Source: Triglochin maritima | Taxonomy: Eukaryota; Streptophyta; Magnoliopsida; Alismatales; Juncaginaceae | Reading direction: 5' to 3' | DNA length: 64,000 nucleotides | NCBI GenBank assembly: GCA_963682175.1 | Contig: OY821771.1 | Coordinates: 25,998,201 to 26,062,200 of the forward strand | Part shown: positions 1 through 11,230 of the stretch, one piece after another | Position numbering within the stretch: position 1 is the stretch's first letter | How the letters are laid out: each line of letters begins with the position of its first letter | The notes under the pieces: generated by a model | What the model saw: the letters and a program-made list of their open reading frames with translations, nothing else | Databases searched by the model: none | What the model was told of the DNA's origin: nothing | Position numbers and translations under genes: made by a program

Positions 1-183
1 AACATTTGTGTAATTTTGACAAATGCATGGATATATATAAAATGATGGGTCAAAGAAGGAGTTAGAAGAAGCTATCAACTTCGCATGCCATGAAGGTAAA
101 ATTGTTCATTATTAATGTAAACCGTGAAACCATTAATATGCATTCATTTCATCATTTGGAAACAAACATGATTATTTTTATTT

Positions 184-480
184 GTAATTATTGTAGTACC
201 GTAGAAAAGTTTGAAATACTGAATGTGGTTACTATGTAATGACTTATATGGAACAAATTGACAACTTGGGATTGGAAGATGGAGATTTACGACAGGTATC
301 TCCAATATGTAACTCCACATTTTAGGTTATAATGGTTTTGTTATTTTAATTACTTGAAAAGATAGTTTATTTTTGTAGATTTTTGAACCTAACCTACAAT
401 CGTTTTCGCAAGAATAGATAGACGGAACTCGAGAGAGGTGGTCTGCTTACTTTATTGGTCATATTCTAAAAAGTTCATGA
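184..480 (+). pseudogene. Degraded Ulp1-like (C48) protease C-terminus, CACTA-associated
   Basis: The frame from 221 reads ECGYYVMTYMEQI and runs to about 295, where a GT donor-like site follows. ECGYYV is the form taken by the active-site cysteine region of Ulp1-like SUMO proteases carried as a second gene by many plant CACTA elements. A second block at 381-480, after a ttgtag acceptor-like site, reads as a helical tail with TRERW and FIGHIL and ends at TGA 478-480. One in-frame TAG lies in that last block and a TGA lies just upstream of the cysteine motif, so the gene is dead. The rest of the protease, including His and Asp, is outside the window or unrecognisable. The cysteine motif is seen directly; family assignment rests on the known CACTA pattern, and the exon structure is inferred. 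Confidence 0.6.
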
Positions 481-659
481 ATGTTGGATATGAGTTACAT
501 TTTTGTGTTGGATTGTATATGAGTATAGTTTTTTGTTGGATTGTATATGAGTATACTTTTGTGTTGGATTGTATATGAGTACACTTTTCTGTATATGAGT
601 ATAATTTTATGTTGGATTGTATATAAGTACTTATAAATTGGATATGACTTACATTTTCT

Positions 660-1440
660 GTGCAGGGGTTTGAGTCTGACTTACAATGATTATGGTCCCC
701 AAATTGATAAGGGGTCTACCACATCGGATATGAAGGAAATCCAATGTGATAGGGTTTCTACCATGTCGGATATGGAGGACATCCGACGTGGTAGACCCCT
801 TATCAATTGTGTCGACCAGTTGGATAAATTGGATTTGAGTTACATTTTCTGTGCAGGGGTTTGAGTCTGACTTACACCAATCAAAATCACCAAAATTGAT
901 AAGGAGTCTACTACATTGGATATGGAGGAAATCCGACATGATAGGGTCTCTACTATGTCGGATATGGAGGACATCAAACGTAGTAGACCCCTTATCAATT
1001 GTGGTCGACCAGTTGGATAAATTTTTTTTGATTTACATTTTCTGTGTATGGGTTTGACTGTGACTTACAACAATCAAATCCCAAAATTGATAAGGGGTCT
1101 ACCACGTTGGAGTTCCTCCATATCTGACGTGGTAGAGACCTTATGAGGTCAGAGATGGAGGAAACCCGACGTGGTAGACCCCTTATCAATTGTGGTGGAC
1201 CAGTTGGATAAATAGGATTTTAGTTACATTTTCTGAGCAGGGGTTTGAGTCTGACTTAGAACCATCAAAACCAAAAATTTATAAGGGGTCTACCACGTTG
1301 GATATGGAAATAAGTCGACGTGGCAGACCACTTTCAATTTTGGTCGACCAGTTGGACGAATTGATCGAGCCATTTTGTGTCTCTGATGTCAAATAGAAAT
1401 ATACCCCTACTAGCACGTCAGACTTGTCTTCAAACTGACG
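660..1440. repeat. Four tandem ~190-bp units with internal hairpins (CACTA subterminal-type)
   Basis: Units start near 660, 851, 1044 and 1233, each opening with a variant of gtgcaggggtttgagtctga. Each unit holds inverted arms built on GATAAGGGGTCTACCAC and its complement, separated by a spacer with TCGGATATGGAGG-like words, so each can fold into a long hairpin. Subterminal arrays of short direct and inverted motifs are typical of CACTA elements, where the transposon DNA-binding protein attaches. The array follows an Ulp1-like gene tail, which fits the 3' end of one CACTA element. The TACCACGTCGG word recurs at 6.5-6.7 kb in the end of a second element. No terminal repeat was located at either edge. 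Confidence 0.6.
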
Positions 1441-2494
1441 TGATACATGTATTTTTTAATATGACATCCCTTAGGCCTTAATCCCACAACACCTCTTCCG
1501 ATAGATACATCTCCGATCCAACCCTAGTCGCCATCCATAAGCCCTTACCATCTCCGATCCAACCTACCGCAACCCCTAAACCCACCTCAACCGTAGCCAC
1601 CACCCCTAAACCCACCACAACCCTAGCTGCCACCACTTCATCGTAACATCTCCAACTCCAACACCAGCCAATACAACAAAAGTAAATGTTGCCACAGAAC
1701 CTAAGACCGAAAATTCTTCTCCAACGAAAACAAGTAGTAGCGAGAGTGAATCTACTCGACAACCGCATAAGCATGCATTTGCTTTATACTGTTAAGTCTG
1801 CTGGCTAATTTTTTTAATTTCTTTCGATATGTTGACTTAAAGCCACCAACATCGCCAACTCCAAACCTAACAAATTCAGAAGCAAATGTCGCAGTCACTC
1901 TCTCCTTATGCTGCGTAAGTACATTTTAGTTATTTTCTCTAACACTACAAAATCAGTCTTGTCATGACAATGAATAGGTGGGTTTTTTTTGGCAATCTTG
2001 TTAGTTTTCATATGATCCTCATCCAAAATATCATTGTAGTCCTTGTTATTCCTATTGATTCAAAATTTTACAGTACATATATTTTTACATGATTGGATTA
2101 AATATATTTTTACTGTGCTAGTAGAAATTGGATTTTTGTGTTAATAGCCAGGGGTTAAATTTGTAGTTTTTGTGATTTTTGTTAATTTTGTGTTAATCTT
2201 GTGATGTTAATTTTGTGTTAATACTCGGGTTAAATTTGGGATTTTGGTGATGTGATGTTAATTTTGTGATTTTTGCAATTTTGTGTTAATCTTGTGTTGT
2301 TAATTTTGTGTTAATAGCCGAGGGTTAAATTTGTGGTTTTTATGATGTGATGTTATTTTTTTGATTTTTGTGATGTTAATTTTGTGTTAATCTTGTGTTG
2401 TTAATTTTTTGTTAATAACCAAGGGTTACTCTAAGATTCCTATATATTACGTTCTTTTTATATCATGATTGTTTGTGCCATTGTGTAGATAACA
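1441..2494. other. Gene-free stretch with low-complexity tracts
   Basis: No gene is supported. 1480-1680 is a C/A-rich run of imperfect repeats (ccctaaacccacc-like words). 2155-2425 is a loose tandem of ttaattttgtgttaatcttgtg variants with a period near 70-130 bp. A CACTACAAAA word at 1943 resembles a CACTA terminus but has no matching partner at the 3' end at 6752. The stretch probably is the 5' untranslated part of the TNP2-type element that follows. Confidence 0.45.
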
Positions 2495-3209
2495 ATGAAT
2501 CGAAATTCGATTTTTGCAAGTTGATTAAGTGATGAGTATGAGTACGGAGTTGATAAATTTCTAGAGTTTGCACAAAAGAATGCGCATTTTAGAAATGAAG
2601 GAAAAGTCTTGTGTCCGTGTAGGAAGTGTCTTAACATGTTCTTAAGAGATGTAAAAGAGATCAAGCCTCATATGTTTGAGAAAGGTTTTGATGAAGATTA
2701 TACACGTTGGATATGACATGGTGAGAATGAAATACATAAAGAAAGTGATAGTCTTTCACAGAAAGATGTTAATGATGATGATCAGTTTGAGGATATGATT
2801 CGAGAGGTTGCCAAAAAAATTGATGATAAACCACAAGTACTTAGTAATTTGTTGTCAGACACTGAAAAACCTTTATATCTGGATTGCACCGATTCTAGTA
2901 GATTGTCTAAAGTGTGTTACTATTATATACCTTGAAAGCCTCGAATTGTTGGAGTGATGTCAGTGTTACAACCTTGCTCAAGTTGTTAAAAGAAATTCTT
3001 CCAGAAAACAACGAACTTCCAGACCGTACATATGAGGCAAAAAAATCTTGTGTCCAATGGGTATGCAGCATAGGAAAATACATGCATGCCCTAATGATTG
3101 CATATTATATAGGGCCGAATATGAAAATCTAAATTGGTGATTTACCAGTACAAGGGCTGCCTGAGAAGGTGTTGTGGTATCTTCTGATCAATCCAAGGTG
3201 TAGGATCGA
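2495..3209 (+). pseudogene. CACTA TNP2-type transposase, N-terminal part
   Basis: From ATG 2495 the frame gives the transposase-associated domain of plant TNP2 proteins: a YGVDKFLEFA stretch, the zinc-binding CPCRKC motif, KPHMFEKGF and YTRW..HGE. Further on comes the start of the Transposase_21 domain (WSDVSVTTLLKLLKEILPE, then LPDRTYEAKK and, in another frame, HACPNDCILYR). It ends in EKVLWYLLINPR, immediately before an LTR insertion at 3210. Stops occur at codon 10, inside the HGE motif (TGA for Trp) and near 2932, and there is at least one frameshift around 3060. TNP2 proteins cut and join CACTA ends; this copy cannot make one. The gene resumes at 5119 on the other side of the insertion. 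Confidence 0.85.
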
Positions 3210-4694
3210 TGTTGGTTGCTAAATCTAATCAATTTTAAGCTCTAATCTCTACCTAAACAATCAAAGATGCAGCGCAAACAATAAGAACAAGTAGATACTA
3301 GAAACATGCAAACCATAATGGCACCGGAATAATTTTATAGAGGTTCGGCCTCCCGCCTAGCTCCTCTCTTGCAAGCTTCGCTCGACTCCACGAGCTCCGC
3401 TCATGACTTCACTATCAATCTCGTTCGGGGCCGAGATTAAGCCTCTCGCCTAGCTTGGTCTCCTATTCTCACAATCCGAGAAGGAACACTTCAGGCTCCC
3501 ACCGAAGTCTATACTCTTTTTGTCTTGGGCTTTCACCAAGACCCTTGCTTCTTTGACAGACAATTTAGTGGAACAACAGTCTAACTTGAGCAAACTTTGA
3601 GTAGGATTTGGATATGATCAAAGGTGTGGAATTTAGGCTTAGAGTGTGGTGTAGGAGCTTTTGGGATTGGGAGACTTCTCTCTAATGTATGAGACAATTG
3701 TGTGTGGTAGATTGTCTAAATAAGGTGTTCAATCCTCAATTTATAAGATCCTAAGGTGTTATAGCCGTTGTGACAAAAGTGGTAGAAGAATGTGTGAGAA
3801 ACACAAAACAGAAAAGCACAGGTCACTGTTCTGGTTAAGTTCGAATATGGTCGACCGGAATCTATCCAGAAATGGCATCCAGGCAGTTCTAGAAATAAAC
3901 GGTCGATCCAACAAAGGGCGGTCGAACGAACAGGGCTATAACTTAAGTGATCGGTCAAACCAAGAGTGGGACGGTCGACCGATTAGGCAGTCCAATTTTT
4001 TGTCCAGGAAATTCCAGGGACAAACGGTCGAACAAAAAGGTTTATTCGATCGATCAATAAAAACTAGCACTACGGGGTTCAAGAGATGTCTAAGTTCGGT
4101 CGACCGAAACAAGGTCCTTGTTCGACCGCTGGTCAAATGTATTTTTGTGGTGTGGTTAAAAATGTGAATATGACCATTGGTATAATATGACAAGTCTAAC
4201 AATCAAATGACACGTGTAGACGATCGACCGAAAAGGTCTCACAGTCGACCGGTCGAGCAGTTAAAATAACTATTAGTTAAAAGAATAATCGGTCGAACGA
4301 AGATGGTTCGGTCGACCAAATTTGCACAAACAGTTCAGGTTTGGTTTAGTGATTTCTGGTCTAAGTTTGGGTGACCTATTGATGTCCAAATGATTTGAGA
4401 TTTTGTGTGTGAATTCTAAAGGAAACCCAGTGTATGTGTGAGTAGTTATTTACTCTAGTATGCACAAGTACACAAAGTTCCTAAGACTCAAAAGAAATGC
4501 AAAATTACATGTCTTCAATATTTTGATTACATGTCTTGACTTGAGTTCATTTCTTCCTTGAGTCTTGTTCACTTGTAGATGTTAGCACAAAGAAATATAT
4601 ATGCTATGCAATATGTGTGGTACTCTACATTGATTATTTTTAAGATTAGGTTGATGAAATCATCAAAACATCAATTTAGGCCTAAAAGCCAACA
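3210..4694 (-). mobile_element. Solo LTR, ~1.5 kb, inserted in the TNP2 transposase
   Basis: The segment is bounded by TGTTGG at 3210 and CCAACA at 4689-4694, the short inverted ends of an LTR, and interrupts a recognisable transposase reading frame. A TATA-like word (cttataaattg on the minus strand, near 3740) suggests minus orientation. Read that way, the start (TGTTGGCTTTTAGGC) resembles SIRE-type Ty1/copia LTRs; that is a weak assignment. The five bases on either side (atcga and atatc) do not match, so the exact ends or a clean insertion are not proven. The middle (3840-4320) is packed with GGTCGACC-like words. The three short ORFs here are not real genes. Confidence 0.6.
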
Positions 4695-5118
4695 ATATCC
4701 CTTTTTTTATGATGGCAACCTATATCTTAATTACTTGAAATTTAGAGATGCAAACTATGCATATAAATGCCCCACTTACGATTTTGCATAGTTTTTGTTC
4801 AATTTTCAATCTAATTTCAAGTTAGGCTTTAATTCTCTCCTCTTTTAACATCTATCAAAAATTTGCGTTGAATTTATTTTCTCCCCGAAAGTTGTAATGA
4901 AGTTGCCCCCCTTAATTTTGGACTTCATGACCTTAATTAAAAGATATTCAAAAAAGACCCCATATAAATATGAATATGATATGACAATTAAGTTCAATTC
5001 TATTCTCCCTGTTTAATATCAAACAAATATGAACATATAGGCATGTGATGTTCTACTCCCAAATTTAAGATATGCAATGAATGATATAGAAGATATGACA
5101 ATTAAGCATAAATAATGT
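4695..5118. other. AT-rich segment of unknown origin inside the broken transposase
   Basis: This stretch lies between the LTR end and the point where transposase coding resumes. It is A/T-rich, repeats atatgacaattaag twice (near 4979 and 5094), and has no reading frame with family resemblance. It could be an intron of the transposase gene or the remains of another insertion. Confidence 0.4.
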
Positions 5119-6508
5119 CATCCGCGGTGGAAGAAGATCGATTTAGATTTTCCGCAGTGGAAGAATATCGATTTAGATTCTCCGCAGTGGAAGAATATCA
5201 ATTCATATTCTCTGCAGTGGAGGAAGATTGATTCAGATTTTCCGGTGTTCGGTCAAGAATCCAAAAATCTAAGACTTGGTCTGTGTACTGATGGAATGAA
5301 TCCTTACCATAGTTTGAACAACCCTCATAGTTCGTGGCCTATTCTACTATCGATGTACAATCTACCTCCATGGTTAAGCATTAAACATAGATACATGATG
5401 TTGTCTTTAATGAATTCTGGTCCAAAACAACTAGGCAATGACATAGATGTGTACTTGCCTCCCCTAATTGATGACTTGAAGAAATTGTGGATTGATGGTG
5501 AGCAAGTGTGGGATGCCCACCGTCAACAGTCATTTACAATATGTGCGATGATATTTTAAACAATTAATGACTTCCCTACATATGGAAATTTGTCTATCAA
5601 TTCTGTGAACGCACACAAAGTGTGTCCTATTTGTGAAGAAAACTCATTTTCTTTGCAGCTTGTGTATGGCAGTAAGACATTGTATCTTGGTCATCGCAAA
5701 TTTCTCCCTATGAGTCATCAATATCGTAAAATAAAAATGGCATTTAATGGGAGCAAGGAATTCGAAAAACCTCTAGAAATCAGTGTAAGACAAGTTATTG
5801 AGCGGGTGACGACCATCCAATGCAAATTTGGCAAGCCTTACAAACGCGGAAATGATAAGAGTAGTTGGAAGAAAAAATCCATTTTTTTACCTTCCTTATT
5901 GGGAGACCTTAGTAGTCAGACATTGTATTGATGTGATGCATGTCAAAAAAATTGTTTGTGACAGTTTGTTAGGAACTCTTCTTAACATACCGGGTCCGAC
6001 TAAGGATGGATATAATGTCATACTTGATCTACTTGAAGTTGGTATTTGAGCAAAACTAGCACCAGAGAGTAAGGGTACTCGTAAGTACTTACCACCAGCT
6101 TGTTACACTTTGGACAGAAATGAGATATTAGCTTTCTGTCAGTGTCTACATGGTGTCAAAGTACCGCATGGGTATTCTTCAAATATTAGCGATCTTGTAT
6201 CAATTAAAGATTTGAAACTACTTTGTTTGAAGTCTCATGATTGTCATGTGTTGATGCAACAATTGTTAGCTACTATTAGATCGATATTGCCGAAACACGT
6301 TAGACATGTTATTATCAAATTTTGTTTGTTCATCAACAAGATTTCCAGGAAAGTAATTGATCCAAAGTATTTGGATAAGTTGCAGAATGAAGTAGTTGTT
6401 ACAATATGTCAGTTGGAGATGTACTTTCTGCCATATTGTTTTGACATTATGGTTCGTTTGGTAATTCATCTGGTTAGAGAAGTTAAGCTACTCGGTCTGG
6501 GGTAATTC
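5119..6508 (+). pseudogene. CACTA TNP2-type transposase, central and C-terminal part
   Basis: Coding resumes with an HP..WKKID stretch, then from 5245 gives SKNLRLGLCTDGMNP, LPPWLSIKHRYMMLSL, GPKQLGNDIDVYLPPLIDDL and, after a stop near 5558, TYGNLS, VCPICEENS and LYLGHRKFLP. All are Transposase_21 signatures. After a frameshift near 5860 it continues with LPYWETLVVRHCIDVMHV and the DUF4218 region (KSHDCHVLMQQLL, IDPKYLDKLQNEVVVTICQLEM), breaking off at IHLVREVKLLG. The usual downstream part is missing. Several stops and frameshifts make it non-functional. With 2495-3209 it is one gene split by later insertions. The CACTA 3' end follows directly. Confidence 0.88.
5121..5240 (+). repeat. Four 30-bp tandem repeats, in frame within the transposase
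   Basis: Units start at 5121, 5151, 5181 and 5211, each a variant of tccgcagtggaagaatatcg plus ten bases. The period is exactly 30 bp, so ten residues (W-K-N-I-D-L-D type) are repeated without shifting the frame. They lie just upstream of the conserved SKNLRLGL motif, where family members normally have a single W..ID copy. Confidence 0.9.
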
Positions 6509-6752
6509 ATCTGGTTCATTTGCCAATACTACCATGTCGGTCGAATAAATTGGCCGACATGGTAGGATATTGAGGAGCTGATATACCACGTCGGTCGGGG
6601 TTAAAATTGTGACCGACGTTATAGAGGACGCTACCACGTCGGTCGGGGTTCCCATTTAGAACGTCGCCAAGTTACGACGTCGGTCGTTGAAGGTGATCAA
6701 CCCGACGTTGTACCCCTTAATATTCAACATTATAGCCTTTTTTCCAGCAGTG
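6509..6752 (+). repeat. CACTA 3' subterminal repeats and terminus
   Basis: After the truncated transposase come several TACCACGTCGGTC and GACCGACGT words in both orientations between 6530 and 6710, ending at TTTTTCCAGCAGTG (6739-6752). The reverse complement of that end is CACTGCTGGAAAAA, a recognisable CACTA-type terminal inverted repeat. The matching 5' end was not found in the window. The next bases (tcc) may be one copy of the 3-bp target duplication. Confidence 0.65.
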
Positions 6753-7490
6753 TCCATATAAAGCCTGGCATTCTCTAATCAAAGGGCTCTTCCCCTTTAG
6801 TTTAATGAAATGTGCACCATCTTTCCCAATTCATGCCTATGCAAATGTTTTCACCTTCAAAGTGTTTCATCTCTTCGTGATTTTTGATTGCATTCTTATT
6901 ATAAAAAACCCATAAAATATCAACCACCATTGAATCTATCACCATTATTACTCGTGCTACATTGAAAAATAAAATCATTTGAAATTTTCAACCTCTCCAT
7001 GTGTTTGACCCATAGCTACATGATCCGTATGATTATGGTTAAATTTTAGACTCGTCATGTTTTTGTCACCATTGCCAGGGAGAGCGTGCCATTTTTTCCG
7101 ATTTGTATTTGTTTTTCTGGCATCTTTTCTCAAAGCGTGTTGTCTTAGTGCATGACATGAGATCTTCTGCGTGTTTTTTGGGCGACGAGAATTTGACGGA
7201 ATGTTAGTGAAATTTTATTCTTTATTAGTGGCCCAAGTAATTAAAAGTATCAAAAGTGTTACTCTTTTGCTCTATAAATCAACTGGGCCGCACACTTGAT
7301 ATGTTTTGATTGTAATAGTGGTCTTAAATTCCCCCAAAAAAATCATTACTTCCCTCCTCTTAAGAAACTTAGTCATTCATCATTTATGATTGATTGTGCA
7401 TGCGAGGTCTTTTCTTTACTTTCAATTTTTGTCGTTTATTGCTGGAGAAAAGTACCTATTTCCAAATTTCAAACACGTATTAGTTGCATC
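6753..7490. other. AT-rich stretch, nothing recognised
   Basis: No coding frame, RNA gene or element boundary could be supported. It lies between the CACTA terminus and a divergent Athila-type leader remnant. Confidence 0.5.
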
Positions 7491-7990
7491 TCATATAGTT
7501 AGTAGTGTTTGCATCGGGACAAGATTGAGACAAGAGTTTGTTTGAATAATTGATTACTAGATCTAAGTTAAACAACTCTAAAGGGCACCACCTATGGAAA
7601 ATCAAGATGCGATGGAGATTTCATCACCCTCGCCTATCCCACAAACCACCAACATAAGTGTCATTGAAGCCTAATTTAAAATCAATTAGACATCAACCCC
7701 TAAGGATACTCGGACTCAATTAAGGAGTTGGTTTGAGTTGCATGACCTAAACGTAATTTGAGAAAATATGGTATCTAGGAAGTGTTTTCATGGTGACAAA
7801 AGTCCCCAAGCTAAGTGGTTATTTAATTCACACCGGTTATGCTGGAAGTGCTCCCAGTAGCTATACACCACCTGGCCAACATATAGAGTTTCCAAGGGAG
7901 ATGAACCAAGAACGACTCAATCGACTCACCAGTTAGGCATCGTCCAGTTTTAAGAACCCTAGGACTCGGCTGCTTGAGCCATGTTTTTGG
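7491..7990 (+). other. Divergent remnant of an Athila-like 5' leader
   Basis: The order of words (gcatcgggacaagattgag, gattactagatct, ggagatttcatcaccct, gacatcaacccctaaggat, then a gttgagttgcatgacc-like tail) follows the leader seen between primer site and gag at 53.0-53.3 kb and 56.4-56.6 kb. It is much more diverged than those copies and has no LTR or gag attached. The match was made by eye only. Confidence 0.4.
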
Positions 7991-8898
7991 TGTGAAATTC
8001 TAAACATGACCCATTAGAAGTCGAGTCTATCTCTCTCCTTTTCTAAGTCTCTCTCTCCTCTATAATTTTTCTTAATGAAATTCTAATATTTTCTCTTCTA
8101 TTGTTTGGATAAAAAAATGTAAAAAATGTTTTGCAAATTTAAGAAACTCAAAATGAAAAAAATGAATTTAAAAGATCTTGATCTGAACAAGATTTTCAAA
8201 AATATTTTTGGACCTTTTCAAATCAATTACTGAACCAATTAGGAAAGATTCCAAATGCAAAGATTTGTTTGAGAAAGTGAATTTCAATCAAATCAAACTC
8301 TTGGAAACTGATCCTGGTGCATGCAAACTTGTCTCGAGACGCAAATAATCAACTTTCGCTAGTTGATTCGGATTCAACCAATAATTTGAGTTCCTATATA
8401 ACCTGTGAACCTTCTCACTTGAACCTAATGGGTGAGAATTATATGCATAACAATCATTGGAATAAAACTCCAAATGCATCGTGACGTTGGGTAGAACAAG
8501 AGATGGTTCTACACGCGTGTGACACCAATAATCCACGGGAAAAATTGAGTAGACCAACACCAAAATATAGAGAAAATTATTCTCTATTTGTATTATAAAA
8601 TACAACTAAGAATTGTCTTCTTTTGACCTACAAGCCATGTCTTAAATAGCTATGCAACATTAGGTATTTGCAAGTTAACCAATACTAGTAACTTCCTTAA
8701 TGTTTGCGGAAATTAAAGCAAAGCATCAAAGGAAACATTACCAATAGGAAGATTGTTGCCTAGGAGCTAAATTCGGACATGCATGAAATAGGAAATTTAC
8801 TAGAAGGCTAAATTAAATTAAGCAAACTAATCTTGGCTAGTAATCTTGGTGGATTTACTTGTTGTTCAGCTCTAGATGCTTGCTATTTTGTGCTCACT
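7991..8898. other. Uncoded stretch, possibly the worn 3' LTR of the gypsy element
   Basis: No gene is visible. The position, directly downstream of the minus-strand gypsy polyprotein, is where its 3' LTR should lie, but no TG...CA ends, tract or duplicated copy could be found. Confidence 0.3.
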
Positions 8899-10090
8899 TC
8901 AATGATTAATGATATTATATGGGTCCAACTCTCTTGCATTAGTCGCCCCTAGTTGGAAAAAACTCACCCTCGAGTTCGCATCAGCTTCGACAGTTTCTCC
9001 AAATCAAGGACTGAGGTGTTTGACGTTAAACACGTCAGAGGTCTTCAAATGATTGGGAAGACGCAACTTATAGGCGTTATCATTGATCTTTTGTAGTATC
9101 TCACAGGGCCCAATTTTCCGATCTTTCAGTTTGTTATACTCTCCAACCGGAAATCGATCATGACTCAATACCGCCCACACAAAATTACCAACGTCAAAAA
9201 GTGCTTGACGACGATGACCGTCAGCATGAGCCCTATTTTTGGCATTGCTCTGACGAATTGCCAGTTTTACCTGCTCATGAGTGCTCTGTAGATGCTTGGC
9301 CATCTCATCCGCCTTCAAGTTTGATTGACCAATTCGTGGAATTGGGGCTAAATCTAGTACGCCGGATGGATTCAGTCCATAGACAATCTCAAACAGACTC
9401 AGTCTGGTGGTTCTTTTTGTCGACCGAATGTATGCAAACTCAACTTGAGGTAGTGCCGAATCCCATTGCTTGGGCTTAGTTCCTGCCAAACACCACAAAA
9501 GGTTACCCAAATTCTTGTTAACTACATTAGTTTGACCGTCTGTCTATGGATGCTAGGTGTTGTTGAATTTCAATTGTGTTCCCAACTTTCCCCATAAGCT
9601 TCTCCAAAATTTACTAAAAAAATGGTCTCATGATTGGAGGTAATTGATTCAGGGATGCCATGCAAGCGCACAATTTCTTTCAAATAGAGGTGGGCAATGC
9701 AGGCTGCATCCATAATCTTTCTACATGCGATAAAATGCACCATCTTGGAAAAGGGATCAACCACCACCAAAATGGAATCTACGGCTCGCTGAGTACGAGG
9801 TAAGTCCAGCACAAAGTCCATGCTGATATCGTGCCAAGGAACTTCAGGAACAAGTAGAGGTGTGTACAAGCCACCATTAGTGAGGGTTCCCTTCAATCAC
9901 TGGCACACGTGGCAACGCTCGACGTAATGGGCCACATTGCTGGTCAGCTTGGGCCAATAATAATTGGAAGATATCAAGACCAAAGTTTTGTCCCGCGCAA
10001 AATGTCCTTCGCCATGCAATGCACTAATGATCTGCTGTCTCAACGAACAGTCTAGAATGCACAACTGTAGTCCATGGAACAAGTAACTGT
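8899..10090 (-). pseudogene. Ty3/gypsy integrase (dead), with C-terminal tail
   Basis: Read on the minus strand it starts with the zinc-binding HHCC domain (HGEGHFARDKT through CHVCQ), then the core: WHDISMDFVLDLPRTQ holds the first catalytic Asp. The second lies in a motif now reading SITSNH (usually SD), and the third in DGQTNVVN (usually TE), so two of three DDE acidic residues are replaced by Asn. After a frameshift the C-terminal part GNLLWCLAG to FNVKHLSP is clear, with an in-frame TGA after HLSP and a tail to TGA 8899-8901. The FNVKHL ending suggests a chromovirus-like, possibly CRM-type, element, but the clade is uncertain. Integrase would insert the cDNA; this one cannot. Confidence 0.85.
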
Positions 10091-10451
10091 TATGTGTAAC
10101 AAAATCATGTCATTGGGCATTGGTTACCAGCTAGAATGTCTCCAAACGAAGGGTCAACTGAAATCATGTCAGGGAACGCTTAAAACTCGATGATTTGGTT
10201 GCTCATGGTGGTAAGAAGTGTTGTACAATGACTTCGAACATCGACAACTCGGTTTTGACTTCCATCTTGGTGCTTCAGCGTGAACGTGAACTCCTGCAGA
10301 TACGCAACCCACTTGGCATGTCATCAGTTTAGCTTGTGTTGGCCCTAAATGTATTTTAATGCTTCATGGTTGGTGAAGAGGATAAACTATCGCTGCACCA
10401 AGTAGTGACGTCAATGTTTCAAGGATTGGCTCTATAGCAGGGAACTCAAAA
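10091..10451 (-). pseudogene. Ty3/gypsy RNase H remnant
   Basis: The minus strand carries a worn RNase H C-terminal half: RHYLVQREFVLFTDHEALKYI, GQHKLN, HAKWVAYLQEFTFTLKHQDG and an NRV-type ending, with stops at two or more points. It joins the RT above (10452 onward) and the integrase zinc domain below in the standard gypsy order RT-RNase H-integrase. Domain identity is clear from the order and from HEALKYI/HAKWV; no active product is possible. Confidence 0.75.
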
Positions 10452-11225
10452 TCAAAGGTGGAAATAATTCTTCTTCGACCCGGACAACTTTTCACTGAAA
10501 AATGTTATCGGACGACCCTCTTGACTCAAAACACCACGATTACCAACTCCCGATGCGTCACAATGTAACTCAAATACCTTCTCAAATTCGGGAACTACTA
10601 AAACGGGGGACTCGGTCATCTTTTGTTTGACTTGTTGAAAGTTGGTCTCCACCTTCTCAGACCATTTGAAATCCCTTTCCGTGAGGTGCTCGGTGATAGG
10701 AGCAATCACGGTGCTGAAATTCTTGATGAACCGGTTGTAGAAAGATGCCAACCCATAAAAACTTCAGACATCATGCAGGGTCTTTGGTCTGGGCCACTTC
10801 ACAATTGCATTCACCTTGGATAGATCAGCATGAATATTGTCGATATACACCACAAACCCAAGGAAAGTGGCAACAGTCGTGAAGAATGAGCACTTCATCA
10901 GATTAACGAACAATCATTCTGACCTTAGCTTGTCAAAAACTGAACGGAGGTGATCAAAATGGGCCATGGATGGCTTGCTGAAAAAGAGGATGTTGTTGAA
11001 GTAGACAACAACGAACTTCCCCATAAAAGGCCGAAGAACCTGGTACATGAACCTCATGAAGGTGCCTGGCGCATTGGACAGTCCCAATGGCAAGACCAAC
11101 GACTCGTACAACCTATGTTGTGTCTTGAATGCCATCTTCCACTCATCTCCTGGCTGGATTCGTATCTGGTACCCGCTCTTAAGATCAATCTTCGAGAAAA
11201 AATTAGAACCAGACATCTAGTATAA
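10452..11225 (-). pseudogene. Ty3/gypsy reverse transcriptase, palm and thumb
   Basis: The minus strand reads [15 protein letters not shown], then [32 protein letters not shown] and the catalytic box, which here is [11 protein letters not shown] instead of YFDDIL: both active-site aspartates are Asn. The HQ of the usual GYHQIRI is reduced to one residue. After a break the segment continues into ASFYNRFIKNFSTVIAPIT and the tethered start of RNase H (FELHCDASGVGNRGVLSQ). The 5' half of the gene is on the far side of an LTR insertion at 11231-12797. Confidence 0.88.
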
Positions 11226-11230
11226 CATGT

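Noticed and set aside
1560..1640. CCCTAAACCC words resembling plant telomere repeat
   Set aside because: Only isolated single units in a generally C/A-rich imperfect repeat; no tandem CCCTAAA array.
1478..1774. 98-codon minus-strand ORF rich in Val/Gly
   Set aside because: Produced by the C/A-rich repeat on the other strand; no domain resemblance.
1943..1956. CACTACAAAATCAG as the 5' end of the TNP2-type CACTA element
   Set aside because: The 3' end at 6752 gives CACTGCTGGAAAAA, which does not match beyond CACT; no paired TSD.
3205..4699. Target duplication around the LTR at 3210-4694
   Set aside because: Flanking pentamers atcga and atatc differ, so the TGTTGG/CCAACA ends stand without TSD support.
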